This document shows, piece after piece, positions 13,931-20,372 of a stretch of 20,458 nt of DNA; within the stretch, counting starts at the first letter, position 1; each line of letters opens with the position of its first letter. The notes under the pieces are model-generated. The model worked only from the letters and a program-made list of their open reading frames with translations. It was not told where the DNA came from and did not search any database. The DNA is from an uncultured Dialister sp. Its GTDB lineage: Bacteria > Bacillota > Negativicutes > Veillonellales > Dialisteraceae. The DNA is taken from the NCBI GenBank assembly GCA_934216155.1, contig CAKQBK010000047.1, forward strand, positions 1-20,458. The letters run 5' to 3'. A program made the translations under genes and the position numbers.

Positions 13931-13965
13931 GTGACTCGTGACTAGGGACTAGTAGCTAGGGATTA
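13931..13965 (+). repeat. Five-unit heptad array
   Basis: GTGACTC, GTGACTA, GGGACTA, GTAGCTA and GGGATTA run in exact 7-bp register. This one array contains the intermediate forms that link the GTGACT words (17333) to the GGGATTA words (1884), so I treat all of these as one family. It directly precedes foldback copy D. Confidence 0.9.
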
Positions 13966-13976
13966 GGCCCTAGGGG

Positions 13977-14186
13977 AACTGCTGTTAAATTAAGGATTTG
14001 CGTTGATAGGTATGATTCCGCTAGTAGGCAAAAGGTTCTTAAGGTTCTAAGGGTACAAAAGGTTCTCACGTTCCTCGAATGAACCGATAGACACTAACAT
14101 TATCATCTCGTTCAGGGCCCCTTAGAACCTTTTGAACCTTTTGCCCGAAAGGAATCATTGCATATTTCTCTTAACCTAACAGCATT
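13977..14186 (+). repeat. Foldback element, copy D
   Basis: The left end AACTGCTGTTAAATTAAG and right end CTTAACCTAACAGCATT (to 14186) match copy B. The arms are 9-bp units of the AAAGGTTCT type on both sides (AAAAGGTTC, TTAAGGTTC against GAACCTTTT repeats). The loop at about 14087-14112 contains GACACTAACATTATCATC. The right flank ATTGCATATTTCTC is shared with copy E. Flanking duplication is not convincing here. Confidence 0.8.
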
Positions 14187-14236
14187 GGCCGAGAGGAAAG
14201 TTTTGGTACTTTATACTTAACTAATACAATCTCTTT

Positions 14237-14298
14237 GGGTGCTTTATGAATTGTGCGCCCCTTCCACCACTTCTCACTTCTAACTTCTAACTTCTCAC
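14237..14298 (-). repeat. GC hairpin and four-unit heptad array
   Basis: GGGTGC (14237-14242) pairs with GCGCCC (14255-14260), then CTTCCACCAC and the heptads TTCTCAC, TTCTAAC, TTCTAAC, TTCTCAC (14271-14298). The array ends 18 bp before the -35 of tRNA-Ser, the one case where this pattern faces an RNA gene promoter and not a stop codon. Confidence 0.85.
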
Positions 14299-14316
14299 TG
14301 CTTTTTAAAATTTCGC

Positions 14317-14345
14317 TTGACAAAATCGCTTTCATACTGTATCAT
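14317..14345 (+). promoter_or_regulatory. tRNA-Ser promoter
   Basis: TTGACA (14317-14322), a 17-bp spacer and TATCAT (14340-14345) form a near-consensus sigma-A promoter ending 18 bp before the tRNA. Confidence 0.85.
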
Positions 14346-14363
14346 TACAAAAGTCAGCTATGT

Positions 14364-14453
14364 GGAGCGATACTCAAGTGGCTGAAGAGGACGGTTTGCT
14401 AAATCGTTAGACCGGTTTCCGGTGCGGGAGTTCGAATCTCCCTCGCTCCGCCA
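14364..14453 (+). tRNA. tRNA-Ser (GCU anticodon)
   Basis: This 90-nt class II tRNA has acceptor stem GGAGCGA/TCGCTCC, anticodon loop TTGCTAA (anticodon GCT, reading AGC/AGU), a long variable arm (GACCGGTTTCCGGTGC region), T-loop TTCGAAT and encoded CCA. The long variable arm confirms serine identity. It has its own promoter and terminator, transcribed opposite to the surrounding genes. Confidence 0.97.
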
Positions 14454-14457
14454 CAGA

Positions 14458-14490
14458 AACAGGATCCTGAAATGGGTCCTGTTTTTTATT
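14458..14490 (+). terminator. Intrinsic terminator after tRNA-Ser
   Basis: AACAGGATCC and GGGTCCTGTT form a 10-bp stem with one G-T pair around TGAAAT, followed by TTTTTATT. It begins 5 bases after the CCA end. Confidence 0.9.
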
Positions 14491-14560
14491 TATCGTTATA
14501 CTCTGCAAGGGTTATCAAGAAAAGATTCCATTTGTGATAACAGGCAAGTACATGAACAAG

Positions 14561-14735
14561 CAAAAGGTTATCATTCTACTAATTCCCATATTTTATAGCA
14601 GCAAAAAATACCGCTAGTCACAAGGTTATAAAGGGTTATGTTAAAAATAAATGGCATAACCTTTTATAACCTTATTGCTATCGGTATTTTCATTTGTTAA
14701 ACAGAAGATGATTGTAGAATAATAACCTTTTGACA
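14561..14735. repeat. Complete nested palindrome with AAAGGTTAT arms
   Basis: Three concentric inverted pairs are visible. Outer: GCAAAAGGTTATCATTCTAC (14561-14580) and its near complement at 14715-14735. Middle: AAAATACCG (14606-14614) and CGGTATTTT (14683-14691). Inner: CAAGGTTATAAAGGGTTATG (14622-14641) and CATAACCTTTTATAACCTT (14655-14673). It fills the gap between tRNA-Ser and the methyltransferase gene. Fragments with the same words occur at 12151 and 12906. Confidence 0.85.
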
Positions 14736-14784
14736 AGCCAATCACAGGATAGTTGTCGCAGAAAAAATCACTTCAAATAACCTT

Positions 14785-15792
14785 CTATTTCTTATACGCT
14801 GCCGCAGCGTCTCTCACCCAATTGAACCGTTCCGGATTGATATCCTTTGGTACGGTGCAATCGGCGCCAAGGATGACCCCCTGGGTGCCCGCTTTGTCTA
14901 GAATGTGCTTTGTTTCCGCTTCCACTTCTTCTTTGGTACCGCTATAGAGTACGCCTTCTGGATTGTTATCAAAACCACCAATCACACAGCGATGGTTGAA
15001 TATTTCTTCTCCCTGTTCCATAGGCACTCCTTCAAAGGCCACAGCCCAGTTGACTGCTTTGAACGGATAGTCTTTATACCAGGTGAGGTCGTTGTGGCAT
15101 CCCATATAACCACAAATGTGAAGTAAATTGTAATCCGACACGGCATTGGCTGCTTCCAAAACAGCCACTTCGGAAGGAGTGATAAATTCTTTATATTTTT
15201 CTTCCGTCATATCGGGATGAGGAATGTTCTGTACAGACAGGTACACCCCATCGGCATGGCCTTCTGCGATAACTGCTTTCGCCAAAGTGGCAATATCTTC
15301 TGTGAGGACTGCCATGACTTCTTTCAATGCTTCTGGGTCTTCTTTCATGAAACCGGTGATCACCGTTTTGGCATCACTGCCAGTCTGCTGGAATTCAATG
15401 CAACGGGTCGGTGCAAACAGGTTATAAAATACCATCACGTCTTTGCCATACCGTTCAGTCAGGATACCGCAGAGTTCTACCTGTTTCTGTACCCATGCAG
15501 AATCTCTTCCCAGCGGTTTGATTCCTACTGCATCACGAATAGATTTCAAATCGTGAAGCTGTTCGTGGGGATAGAGGAAAAATCCATCGGTCATGATTTT
15601 CACAAAATCCGGATGCCAAGAATTGAAAAATTTGTCATGTCCTGCCAGGTTGTCCACCCAAGCAGAATGATCGGCCAGTGCGTCTGCATGTCTCTGATCT
15701 GCCAAGAAATGATGCCAGAAACCTACCGGTACACGATCTACCGGTTTGCAATCAAGAGCTGCCTGTACGAGTTCTCTCTTAGTCTGTGCCAT
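14785..15792 (-). CDS. MtaA/URO-D-family methyltransferase-like protein
   Basis: The 335-residue protein belongs to the uroporphyrinogen decarboxylase superfamily, on the corrinoid-methyltransferase (MtaA/CmuA) side. It lacks the RQAGRY motif of true HemE but has the H-x-C...C zinc set of MtaA-type enzymes: H225 and C227 in LLHICG, and C312 in GADCTVP. Such zinc sites activate thiol methyl acceptors. The start chosen is the ATG at 15792 (MAQTKREL), with AAGGAGG 8-9 bases upstream; an ATG 33 bases further upstream lacks such a site. No corrinoid protein or methyltransferase partner is in the window, so substrate and pathway are unknown. It could be a catabolic demethylase component or a stand-alone enzyme. 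Confidence 0.85.
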   Translation of the reverse strand: MAQTKRELVQAALDCKPVDRVPVGFWHHFLADQRHADALADHSAWVDNLAGHDKFFNSWHPDFVKIMTDGFFLYPHEQLHDLKSIRDAVGIKPLGRDSAWVQKQVELCGILTERYGKDVMVFYNLFAPTRCIEFQQTGSDAKTVITGFMKEDPEALKEVMAVLTEDIATLAKAVIAEGHADGVYLSVQNIPHPDMTEEKYKEFITPSEVAVLEAANAVSDYNLLHICGYMGCHNDLTWYKDYPFKAVNWAVAFEGVPMEQGEEIFNHRCVIGGFDNNPEGVLYSGTKEEVEAETKHILDKAGTQGVILGADCTVPKDINPERFNWVRDAAAAYKK

Positions 15793-15832
15793 AAAAATGC
15801 CTCCTTGTATGATTTCAATAAACACCGCTTAT

Positions 15833-15867
15833 CCTAACTGCTATGTAATATCGTTTACACAGTTAGG
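15833..15867. promoter_or_regulatory. Inverted repeat upstream of the methyltransferase gene
   Basis: CCTAACTG (15833-15840) and CAGTTAGG (15860-15867) enclose a second pair, TGTAA and TTACA. It lies 40-75 bp before the start codon, where an operator would be expected, but its outer arm merges with a heptad array, so it may simply be repeat-derived. Confidence 0.4.
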
Positions 15868-15924
15868 AGTGAGGAATTAGGAGTGAGGAGTGTTGGATGG
15901 GGCGTACAACTCATAAAACGCCCC
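15862..15924 (+). repeat. Heptad array plus GC-rich hairpin
   Basis: GTTAGGA, GTGAGGA, ATTAGGA and GTGAGGA at 15862-15889, then GTGTTGGAT and the hairpin GGGGCGT (15899-15905)/ACGCCCC (15918-15924). It is the same module as 10180-10243. From 15925 to 16063 I see nothing distinctive. Confidence 0.85.
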
Positions 15925-16063
15925 ATACCCAATTTTATATTTGCAATCTCACACTTCTATGTATTCCCAGTAAACCATTGAAACATTCTATAGTGAATGT
16001 TATTCATCATAATAAAGGATTGGCAATAAAATGTAAAGTTAAAAATATAATTTTGTGAACAAT

Positions 16064-16106
16064 AAAAGCTCGCAGAAAGGACTAATTCCCTGCTACGAGC
16101 TTTTTT
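16064..16106 (-). terminator. Intrinsic terminator after the MBL/DUF3006 pair
   Basis: AAAAGCTCG (16064-16072) pairs with CGAGCTTTT (16096-16104), supported by an inner CAG/CTG. The minus strand continues TTTTATTG. It is about 75 bp past the stop codon. Confidence 0.75.
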
Positions 16107-16123
16107 CATCAGCAGTACCATTC

Positions 16124-16172
16124 CTAATCCCTAGCTACCAGTCACTAGTCACCAGTCACCAGCTACCAGTCA
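16124..16172 (-). repeat. Seven-unit heptad array next to a stop codon
   Basis: Seven consecutive 7-bp words in perfect register: CTAATCC, CTAGCTA, CCAGTCA, CTAGTCA, CCAGTCA, CCAGCTA, CCAGTCA. The array ends 7 bp before the stop codon at 16180 and lies between the gene and its terminator, so it should be in the 3' untranslated region. It is the longest heptad run in the window. Confidence 0.92.
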
Positions 16173-16179
16173 CCCCATT

Positions 16180-16392
16180 TTACAGTTCTCCCTGCAACCG
16201 CTTCAATAGCACCTCTGCCTCTTCCATGGATTCTTTTTCCCGTTCTGGATTTTCTGTCAAGGTCATATCAATGGCCATGCCTTCATGGATATCGGGAAAC
16301 CAGGAGGCAGGAATCTTGATTTCTTCTTCCTCTTCTGTGATGAGAACCGCTTTCTTCCCTTCAATGCGATCCACAATAGCTTCTTTTTTCAT
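16180..16392 (-). CDS. DUF3006-like small protein
   Basis: This 70-residue protein starts MKKEAIVDRIEGKKAVLI, with an acidic turn (EEEEEIKIPASWFP) and a charged helical tail. The DRIEG...AVL...IP..WFP pattern fits the DUF3006 family, predicted small beta-barrels often encoded next to ComEC-like metallo-beta-lactamase proteins, as here. Its start is one base past the stop of the upstream MBL-fold gene, and the GAAGGAG site lies inside that gene, so translation is probably coupled. The function is unknown; a partner role for the hydrolase is inferred from linkage. Confidence 0.75.
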   Translation of the reverse strand: MKKEAIVDRIEGKKAVLITEEEEEIKIPASWFPDIHEGMAIDMTLTENPEREKESMEEAEVLLKRLQGEL

Positions 16393-16393
16393 T

Positions 16394-17308
16394 TTATCTC
16401 TCCTTCTGAATGGTATACTCTTTGCCGGTGGTAGTCAGTGTCACTGTGCCATCTCGATCAGTCCGGTAGATGTGAACTTTGGCTTTATTCAATTTATCTA
16501 CCGTCACTTTATGAGGATGACCATAGTCATTTCCCTGTCCACAGGAAATAAAGGCTTCCCTCGGTGCGACGGCTTTCAAGAAATCTGGAGACGTTGATGT
16601 GCGGCTCCCATGGTGTCCCACTTTCAGCACATCACTTTTGAAAGTCCCCTTCTGAGACAAAATAGAAGCTTCCTCTTCCTTTTCTGCGTCGCCAGTGAAC
16701 ATCATGGAGAAATTGCCGTAAGTGAGACGTCCTACGATGGAATTGTTATTGAAATCAGAATTGCCTTTCTGGTCCTTGATTTTCTTCACCGGCCCCAGCA
16801 CTTTGAACTTGACACCATCAAAGAAATTCAATTCATCGCCAGCCTTCAAAGATTTGTAAGGAATCTTATTGGCTTCGATTTGTTTCAAATAATTTTTATA
16901 GGAAGCGGTGCCCGACGGCATGCCATCATCATAAATGGACTCTACTTTGAAATTTTTGAAAATCGCATTCATACCACCCAAATGGTCCGCATGGGGATGG
17001 GTGATGATGATTTTGGAAATAGTCTTTACATGATACTTCTTGAGAAGCTGCACAATGGCATCTCGATGTTCGATATCACCGGTATCAATCATGACAAACT
17101 TGCCATCTTTTTCCAAGAGGAACGAATCTCCCTGCCCGATATCCAGCATCCGCACCGTCAGCGTGCTAGACTTTCCGCCATCCGCTTTGGCCGGAGTACC
17201 ACCAGATGCCGCCGTACTACCGCCACCGCAACCAGAAAGTGCCAAACCAACAGATACGGACAAGATGAAAGCTATGAGTATTTTGTATAGTTTTTGAAAT
17301 ATATGCAT
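16394..17308 (-). CDS. ComEC-like MBL-fold hydrolase, lipoprotein
   Basis: This 304-residue surface lipoprotein has a basic start and hydrophobic segment, then lipobox LSGC (lipidated C27), a flexible G/S/A-rich linker and a metallo-beta-lactamase domain. Metal-site motifs are THPHADHLGG (103-112), FTGDAE (205-210) and LKVGHHGS (228-235), plus the QGNDYGHPH block (258-266) typical of stand-alone proteins related to the ComEC C-terminal domain. In ComEC this domain is thought to degrade DNA; a secreted nuclease or phosphodiesterase is plausible but not shown. AAAGGAG precedes the ATG. It forms a two-gene operon with the DUF3006-like gene. A role in extracellular DNA use or nutrient scavenging is inference. 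Confidence 0.9.
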   Translation of the reverse strand: MHIFQKLYKILIAFILSVSVGLALSGCGGGSTAASGGTPAKADGGKSSTLTVRMLDIGQGDSFLLEKDGKFVMIDTGDIEHRDAIVQLLKKYHVKTISKIIITHPHADHLGGMNAIFKNFKVESIYDDGMPSGTASYKNYLKQIEANKIPYKSLKAGDELNFFDGVKFKVLGPVKKIKDQKGNSDFNNNSIVGRLTYGNFSMMFTGDAEKEEEASILSQKGTFKSDVLKVGHHGSRTSTSPDFLKAVAPREAFISCGQGNDYGHPHKVTVDKLNKAKVHIYRTDRDGTVTLTTTGKEYTIQKER

Positions 17309-17332
17309 CGGATTCTCCTTTATTCTTTAATG

Positions 17333-17406
17333 GTAACTCGTGACTAGTGACTCGTGACTGGTAACTCGAAAATAAATCCAGTCACGAGTCACCAGTCCAC
17401 CAGTCA
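17333..17406. repeat. Inverted pair of heptad arrays filling the MBL-nnr gap
   Basis: The left array is GTAACTC, GTGACTA, GTGACTC, GTGACTG, GTAACTC (17333-17367). The right array is CCAGTCA, CGAGTCA, CCAGTCC, then CCAGTCA after one extra base (17378-17406). The two use the same word on opposite strands and can form a long hairpin over an 11-bp loop. The right array ends 6 bp from the nnr stop codon. This is the cleanest example of the intergenic pattern. Confidence 0.92.
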
Positions 17407-17412
17407 CTTCAA

Positions 17413-18957
17413 TTACCGCAATGACTCTTTTATCACTTGAAGCGCCTGTGGCACTTTTCTTGCCACATCACTAGCGGTATAACCGATCGGTGTTTCTTTG
17501 GCACAAAGATCGCCTGCTTTGCCATGAACATAGACACCGCATGTAGCTACCGCCTCTGCTTCCAAGCCCTGACCAGCCAATCCAGCCAAGATACCAGTCA
17601 ACGTATCTCCCATACCGCCAGTGGCCATACCAGGATTGCCGGTGCCATTCACATAGGCCCTACCATCAGGAAGGGAAGTCACCGTAGGTGCTCCTTTCAG
17701 CACCAACGTCACTTGATTCTTTTTTGCAAAATCAATGGCGCAATCCATCCGTTTCGCCTCAATGTCTTTCGGAGACAATCCAGTCAACGTAGCAAATTCC
17801 CCTACATGGGGTGTCAAAATCATATCTCCAGGACAGGACTTCAAATCAATTCCTTCTTTAGCGACCGCCCATAGCGCATCAGCATCAAGAATCAGTTTCT
17901 TCTCCCAATGGGTGGCGAAATATTTCACAAACTTTCCTGTTTCTTCCGAACGCCCCAAGCCAGGCCCCATGGCTACCACATCGTAGGCTTTGGCCTTCTC
18001 CCAGGCAGTGCCAATCATATCTTCTGTGAAATGAGGAGCACTACCCAGCGAAGAAATCATCAGCTCTGGAATTTTACCTGCCAGACGCTGGGCAGCCTGG
18101 TCCACCGTGACCACCGCAATTTTGCCGCCGCCACTGTACAAAGCGCCCTGGCCCGCCAGAAGAGCCGCCCCTTCCATACCAGCAGAACCTGCAAAAATAC
18201 CGATGAAACCATTCTTCCCTTTATGAGAAATCTGATTTCGCACTGGCAAAAGAGAAGCAACCTCCCATTCCTCTACCCAATGGACAGGAAAATTCATCGT
18301 ATTGGCTCTTGCTAAATTGGGAATTCCAATAGGCGAATACAACAACTTGCCCGTATAATATTCGCTTCCCGGAAATAGCACATGGCCTCGCTTGACAGAC
18401 CCCAAAGCCACAGTGAAATCCGCTTCCACCGCCGTCCCCAATGCTTCGCCTGTATCACTATCCATTCCGCTGGGCACATCCACAGAAACCACCAGTCCAG
18501 GTGCCTCATTCATTTCTTCTATGAGATAGGCCTTCTCCCCTTCTACGTTCTTTTTCAAGCCAGTCCCAATCAAAGCATCTACAATGATATCTGCCCGTTG
18601 CAAGGTCGAAACAGCCTCTCGCGCTGTAGAAATCGCCTGGGCTTTCATGAACATCTTCTCCGCCACAGCCCGATAACACTTAGACGCTTCACTCATGTGG
18701 GATTCATTGCCCATCAAAAGAACAGACACCCGTGCCCCCGCTTCCTGGGCATAGCGAGCGATCACAAATCCATCACCCCCATTATTTCCAGTACCGCAGA
18801 CCACCACCACATCTTTTCCATCCCAAGAAATATAAGGTTCCATCAGATGCACCACAGAAGAACCAGCATTTTCCATCAACACCATTTCCGGAATGCCGTA
18901 ATCCTTCATGGCCATTTCATCTAATTTTCTTGCCTCTTCCGCTGTCGTCAGTATCAT
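17413..18957 (-). CDS. nnr: Bifunctional NAD(P)H-hydrate repair enzyme Nnr
   Basis: Nnr repairs hydrated NADH/NADPH. The 514-residue protein carries the N-terminal epimerase domain (YjeF_N, about 1-215) with CGTGNNGGDGF (54-64) and DVPSGMD (160-166). The C-terminal ADP-dependent dehydratase (ribokinase-like, about 230-510) has GPGLG (331-335), DAD (358-360), HVGE (384-387) and NPGMATGGMGDTLTG (441-455) with the catalytic-type D451. The bifunctional fusion is the normal bacterial form. AGGAGGT precedes the ATG. acpS lies upstream on the same strand, a common pairing, though a 188-bp repeat element separates them here. Confidence 0.97.
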   Translation of the reverse strand: MILTTAEEARKLDEMAMKDYGIPEMVLMENAGSSVVHLMEPYISWDGKDVVVVCGTGNNGGDGFVIARYAQEAGARVSVLLMGNESHMSEASKCYRAVAEKMFMKAQAISTAREAVSTLQRADIIVDALIGTGLKKNVEGEKAYLIEEMNEAPGLVVSVDVPSGMDSDTGEALGTAVEADFTVALGSVKRGHVLFPGSEYYTGKLLYSPIGIPNLARANTMNFPVHWVEEWEVASLLPVRNQISHKGKNGFIGIFAGSAGMEGAALLAGQGALYSGGGKIAVVTVDQAAQRLAGKIPELMISSLGSAPHFTEDMIGTAWEKAKAYDVVAMGPGLGRSEETGKFVKYFATHWEKKLILDADALWAVAKEGIDLKSCPGDMILTPHVGEFATLTGLSPKDIEAKRMDCAIDFAKKNQVTLVLKGAPTVTSLPDGRAYVNGTGNPGMATGGMGDTLTGILAGLAGQGLEAEAVATCGVYVHGKAGDLCAKETPIGYTASDVARKVPQALQVIKESLR

Positions 18958-18976
18958 GGCTACCTCCTACAAAAGC

Positions 18977-19137
18977 AATTAGGAATTAGCAATGGTGGAT
19001 GGGGCGCACAATTCATAAAGCGCCCCAATACCCACTTTTTTATAAAATAATTGATGTTCATTCATTGTTGCGGCGCTTCTAAAATGTATGCGCCGCCTCC
19101 ACCATTCCTCATTTCTAATTCCTCATTCCTAATTAAT
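18977..19137. repeat. Complete BIME-like element between acpS and nnr
   Basis: It is the only full-length copy of this family here. From the left: heptads AATTAGG, AATTAGC; GGTGGAT; hairpin GGGGCGC (19001-19007)/GCGCCCC (19020-19026); an AT-rich middle of about 44 bp; hairpin CGGCGC (19071-19076)/GCGCCG (19089-19094); CTCCACC; heptads ATTCCTC, ATTTCTA, ATTCCTC, ATTCCTA (19103-19130). The two halves are inverted copies, as in paired REP sequences. It fills nearly the whole gap and ends 8 bp from the acpS stop codon. Confidence 0.85.
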
Positions 19138-19145
19138 ACGTCCCA

Positions 19146-19511
19146 CTATTTCATCACTACTATGGCTACCGCCATAGATTCTTCGTGAGAAATAGAAACA
19201 GACCACTCTTGAATCCCCATGGCATGGGCTCGCTTTAAAAACGTTCCTTCCAAGTGAAGAATCGGTTCTCCCCACTCTCCCCAAGTGATGTGCGCATCTT
19301 TCCATGAAGCACCGGAGAAACCTGTCCGAAGTGCTTTACCTGCTGCCTCCCGGACAGCCCAAAGGCCCGCATAGGATTCGGCTTTCTTCTTCCCTTTTTC
19401 TTCACAATGGGCGATTTCTTCTTCCGTAAATAATCGTAACAATCGCTTCGGATGTTCTTGCACCATCTGCTGCCAGCGATCCACTTTTGTCATATCTACA
19501 CCAACATACAT
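19146..19511 (-). CDS. acpS: Holo-[acyl-carrier-protein] synthase
   Basis: AcpS transfers phosphopantetheine from CoA to acyl carrier protein. The 121-residue length is typical. Motifs are the N-terminal VGVDMTKVDRW (metal-binding D6 region), FTEEEI, WAVREAAGKAL (the family's W-x-x-K/R-E-A-x-x-K-A-L helix; R replaces the usual K) and the terminal VSISHEESMAVAIVV. The start at 19511 is chosen because AAGGAAGGAG lies just upstream and a good promoter lies at 19536-19564. A longer in-frame extension upstream would run through the promoter and the tRNA gene and is rejected. nnr follows on the same strand. Confidence 0.95.
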   Translation of the reverse strand: MYVGVDMTKVDRWQQMVQEHPKRLLRLFTEEEIAHCEEKGKKKAESYAGLWAVREAAGKALRTGFSGASWKDAHITWGEWGEPILHLEGTFLKRAHAMGIQEWSVSISHEESMAVAIVVMK

Positions 19512-19535
19512 GGGAATGCTCCTTCCTTTTTCCCT

Positions 19536-19564
19536 ATTGTACAAAATGGCCCTCATGGAAACAA
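19536..19564 (-). promoter_or_regulatory. acpS promoter
   Basis: On the minus strand: TTGTTT (19559-19564), 17 bp, then TACAAT (19536-19541), 25 bp before the start codon. Confidence 0.6.
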
Positions 19565-19590
19565 GAGAAAAGTAAAATGAGCAAAATAAA

Positions 19591-19616
19591 AAATCCGCAG
19601 TATTCACTGCGGATTT
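19591..19616 (-). terminator. Intrinsic terminator after tRNA-Lys
   Basis: A perfect 11-bp stem AAATCCGCAGT (19591-19601)/ACTGCGGATTT (19606-19616) with a 4-base loop. The minus strand continues TTTATTTTG. It lies 7 bp past the tRNA 3' end. Confidence 0.9.
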
Positions 19617-19622
19617 AATTTC

Positions 19623-19698
19623 TGGTGGATCATCAGGGGTTCGAACCCCGGACACCCTGATTAAGAGTCAGGTGCTCTGCCAGCTGAGCTAATGATCC
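19623..19698 (-). tRNA. tRNA-Lys (CUU anticodon)
   Basis: 76 nt including the encoded CCA. Acceptor stem GGATCAT/ATGATCC, D-arm AGCTCAGCTGGCAGAGC, anticodon loop CTCTTAA (anticodon CTT, reading AAG) and T-arm GGGGTTCGAACCCC. It has its own promoter and terminator. Confidence 0.97.
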
Positions 19699-19712
19699 GT
19701 TCAACGAGATTA

Positions 19713-19741
19713 ATTATACTCGTTTGTATTGCTTCTGTCAA
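19713..19741 (-). promoter_or_regulatory. tRNA-Lys promoter
   Basis: Consensus TTGACA (19736-19741), 17 bp and TATAAT (19713-19718) on the minus strand, 14 bp before the tRNA 5' end. Confidence 0.93.
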
Positions 19742-19845
19742 GTACTTTTTTGGAAGCCTTTTCAGAAACTCGCTCGTTTCAAGCGATGAAAAGAGTATAC
19801 CATATGAAATTTGATTTTGCAATAGGAAAAAGTAAATTTCATGAA

Positions 19846-19895
19846 AAAAATACGGTTAACAGTTAACGGATAACTGTTAACTGCTAATTACCAAC
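19846..19895 (-). terminator. Heptad-built terminator after the small ORF
   Basis: GTTAACAGTTA (19855-19865) and TAACTGTTAAC (19871-19881) form a perfect 11-bp stem. The minus strand then runs into TATTTTTTT (19846-19852 region). The stem is also a 7-bp-period array: GGTTAAC, AGTTAAC, GGATAAC, TGTTAAC, TGCTAAT, TACCAAC (19854-19895). It touches the stop codon, so here a heptad array seems to serve as an intrinsic terminator. Confidence 0.7.
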
Positions 19896-19897
19896 GA

Positions 19898-20140
19898 CTA
19901 GTAGTGAATTCCATATTTATGTTTCAACTCTTCAATATCCTGTCGCATATCCTTATCGCATTCTTCCAGTGCCATTTTAAGGTTAGGCAACTTTTGCTTT
20001 GCCATGAACGCTTTCTTTGCACTGGCCATTTTATAAATGCGAGCCAATTCCTTTTTGTACGATGCCATGAATTCCTGTAATTCTTCTTCCGTCAATTCCT
20101 GTTCTTCCGTCGGAGCAGTATAATTTTCTTTATGATCCAT
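19898..20140 (-). CDS. Small charged protein of unknown function
   Basis: I do not recognise this 80-residue protein. It is highly charged and predicted all-helical: an acidic N-terminal part (TEEQELTEEELQEFMASY), a basic middle (KKELARIYKMASAKKAFMAKQK) and an acidic-basic tail ending KHKYGIHY. There is no signal peptide or membrane segment. AAGGAG about 8 bases before the ATG, and a terminator-like hairpin right after the stop, support a real gene. A foldback element sits directly upstream (20171-20367), so its promoter may lie in or beyond that element. Confidence 0.75.
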   Translation of the reverse strand: MDHKENYTAPTEEQELTEEELQEFMASYKKELARIYKMASAKKAFMAKQKLPNLKMALEECDKDMRQDIEELKHKYGIHY

Positions 20141-20170
20141 AATTCTTTCTCCTTTTGTATTTATTAAAGT

Positions 20171-20367
20171 AATGCTGCTAAGTTAAGAAAAATATGCAAT
20201 GATTTCTTTTTGACATAAAGTTTCTCATGTTGCTCAGGATTCTCAAGTTTCTCATGTTCCCTGAATGAAATGATAACGCCAGCATCAATTAGCACATTCA
20301 AGGAACCTGTGTAACTTATAAATTCTACCGAAATCATAATGACTGTCTCAAATCCTTCACATAACAA
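20171..20367 (-). repeat. Foldback element, copy E
   Basis: Minus orientation: the family right end is AATGCTGCTAAGTTAAG (20171-20187), with AATATGCAATGATTTC as in copy D. One full arm follows (units TTTCTCATG, TTGCTCAGG, ATTCTCAAG, TTTCTCATG at about 20219-20254), then a loop with ATGATAACGCCAGC. The other arm is reduced to about one unit (GTTACACAGGTTCC on the minus strand). The far end is CACATAACAAC (to 20367). The full arm nearly equals the right arm of copy B. Confidence 0.75.
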
Positions 20368-20372
20368 CGCCC

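Noticed and set aside
13966..14197. Target duplication around foldback copy D
   Set aside because: Flanks GGCCCTAGGGG and GGCCGAGAGG are only loosely similar; unlike copy B there is no exact duplication, so I do not claim one.
19512..19655. Longer N-terminus for acpS
   Set aside because: The extension would run through the acpS promoter, the tRNA-Lys terminator and part of the tRNA; the ATG at 19511 has a strong ribosome binding site and matches family length.
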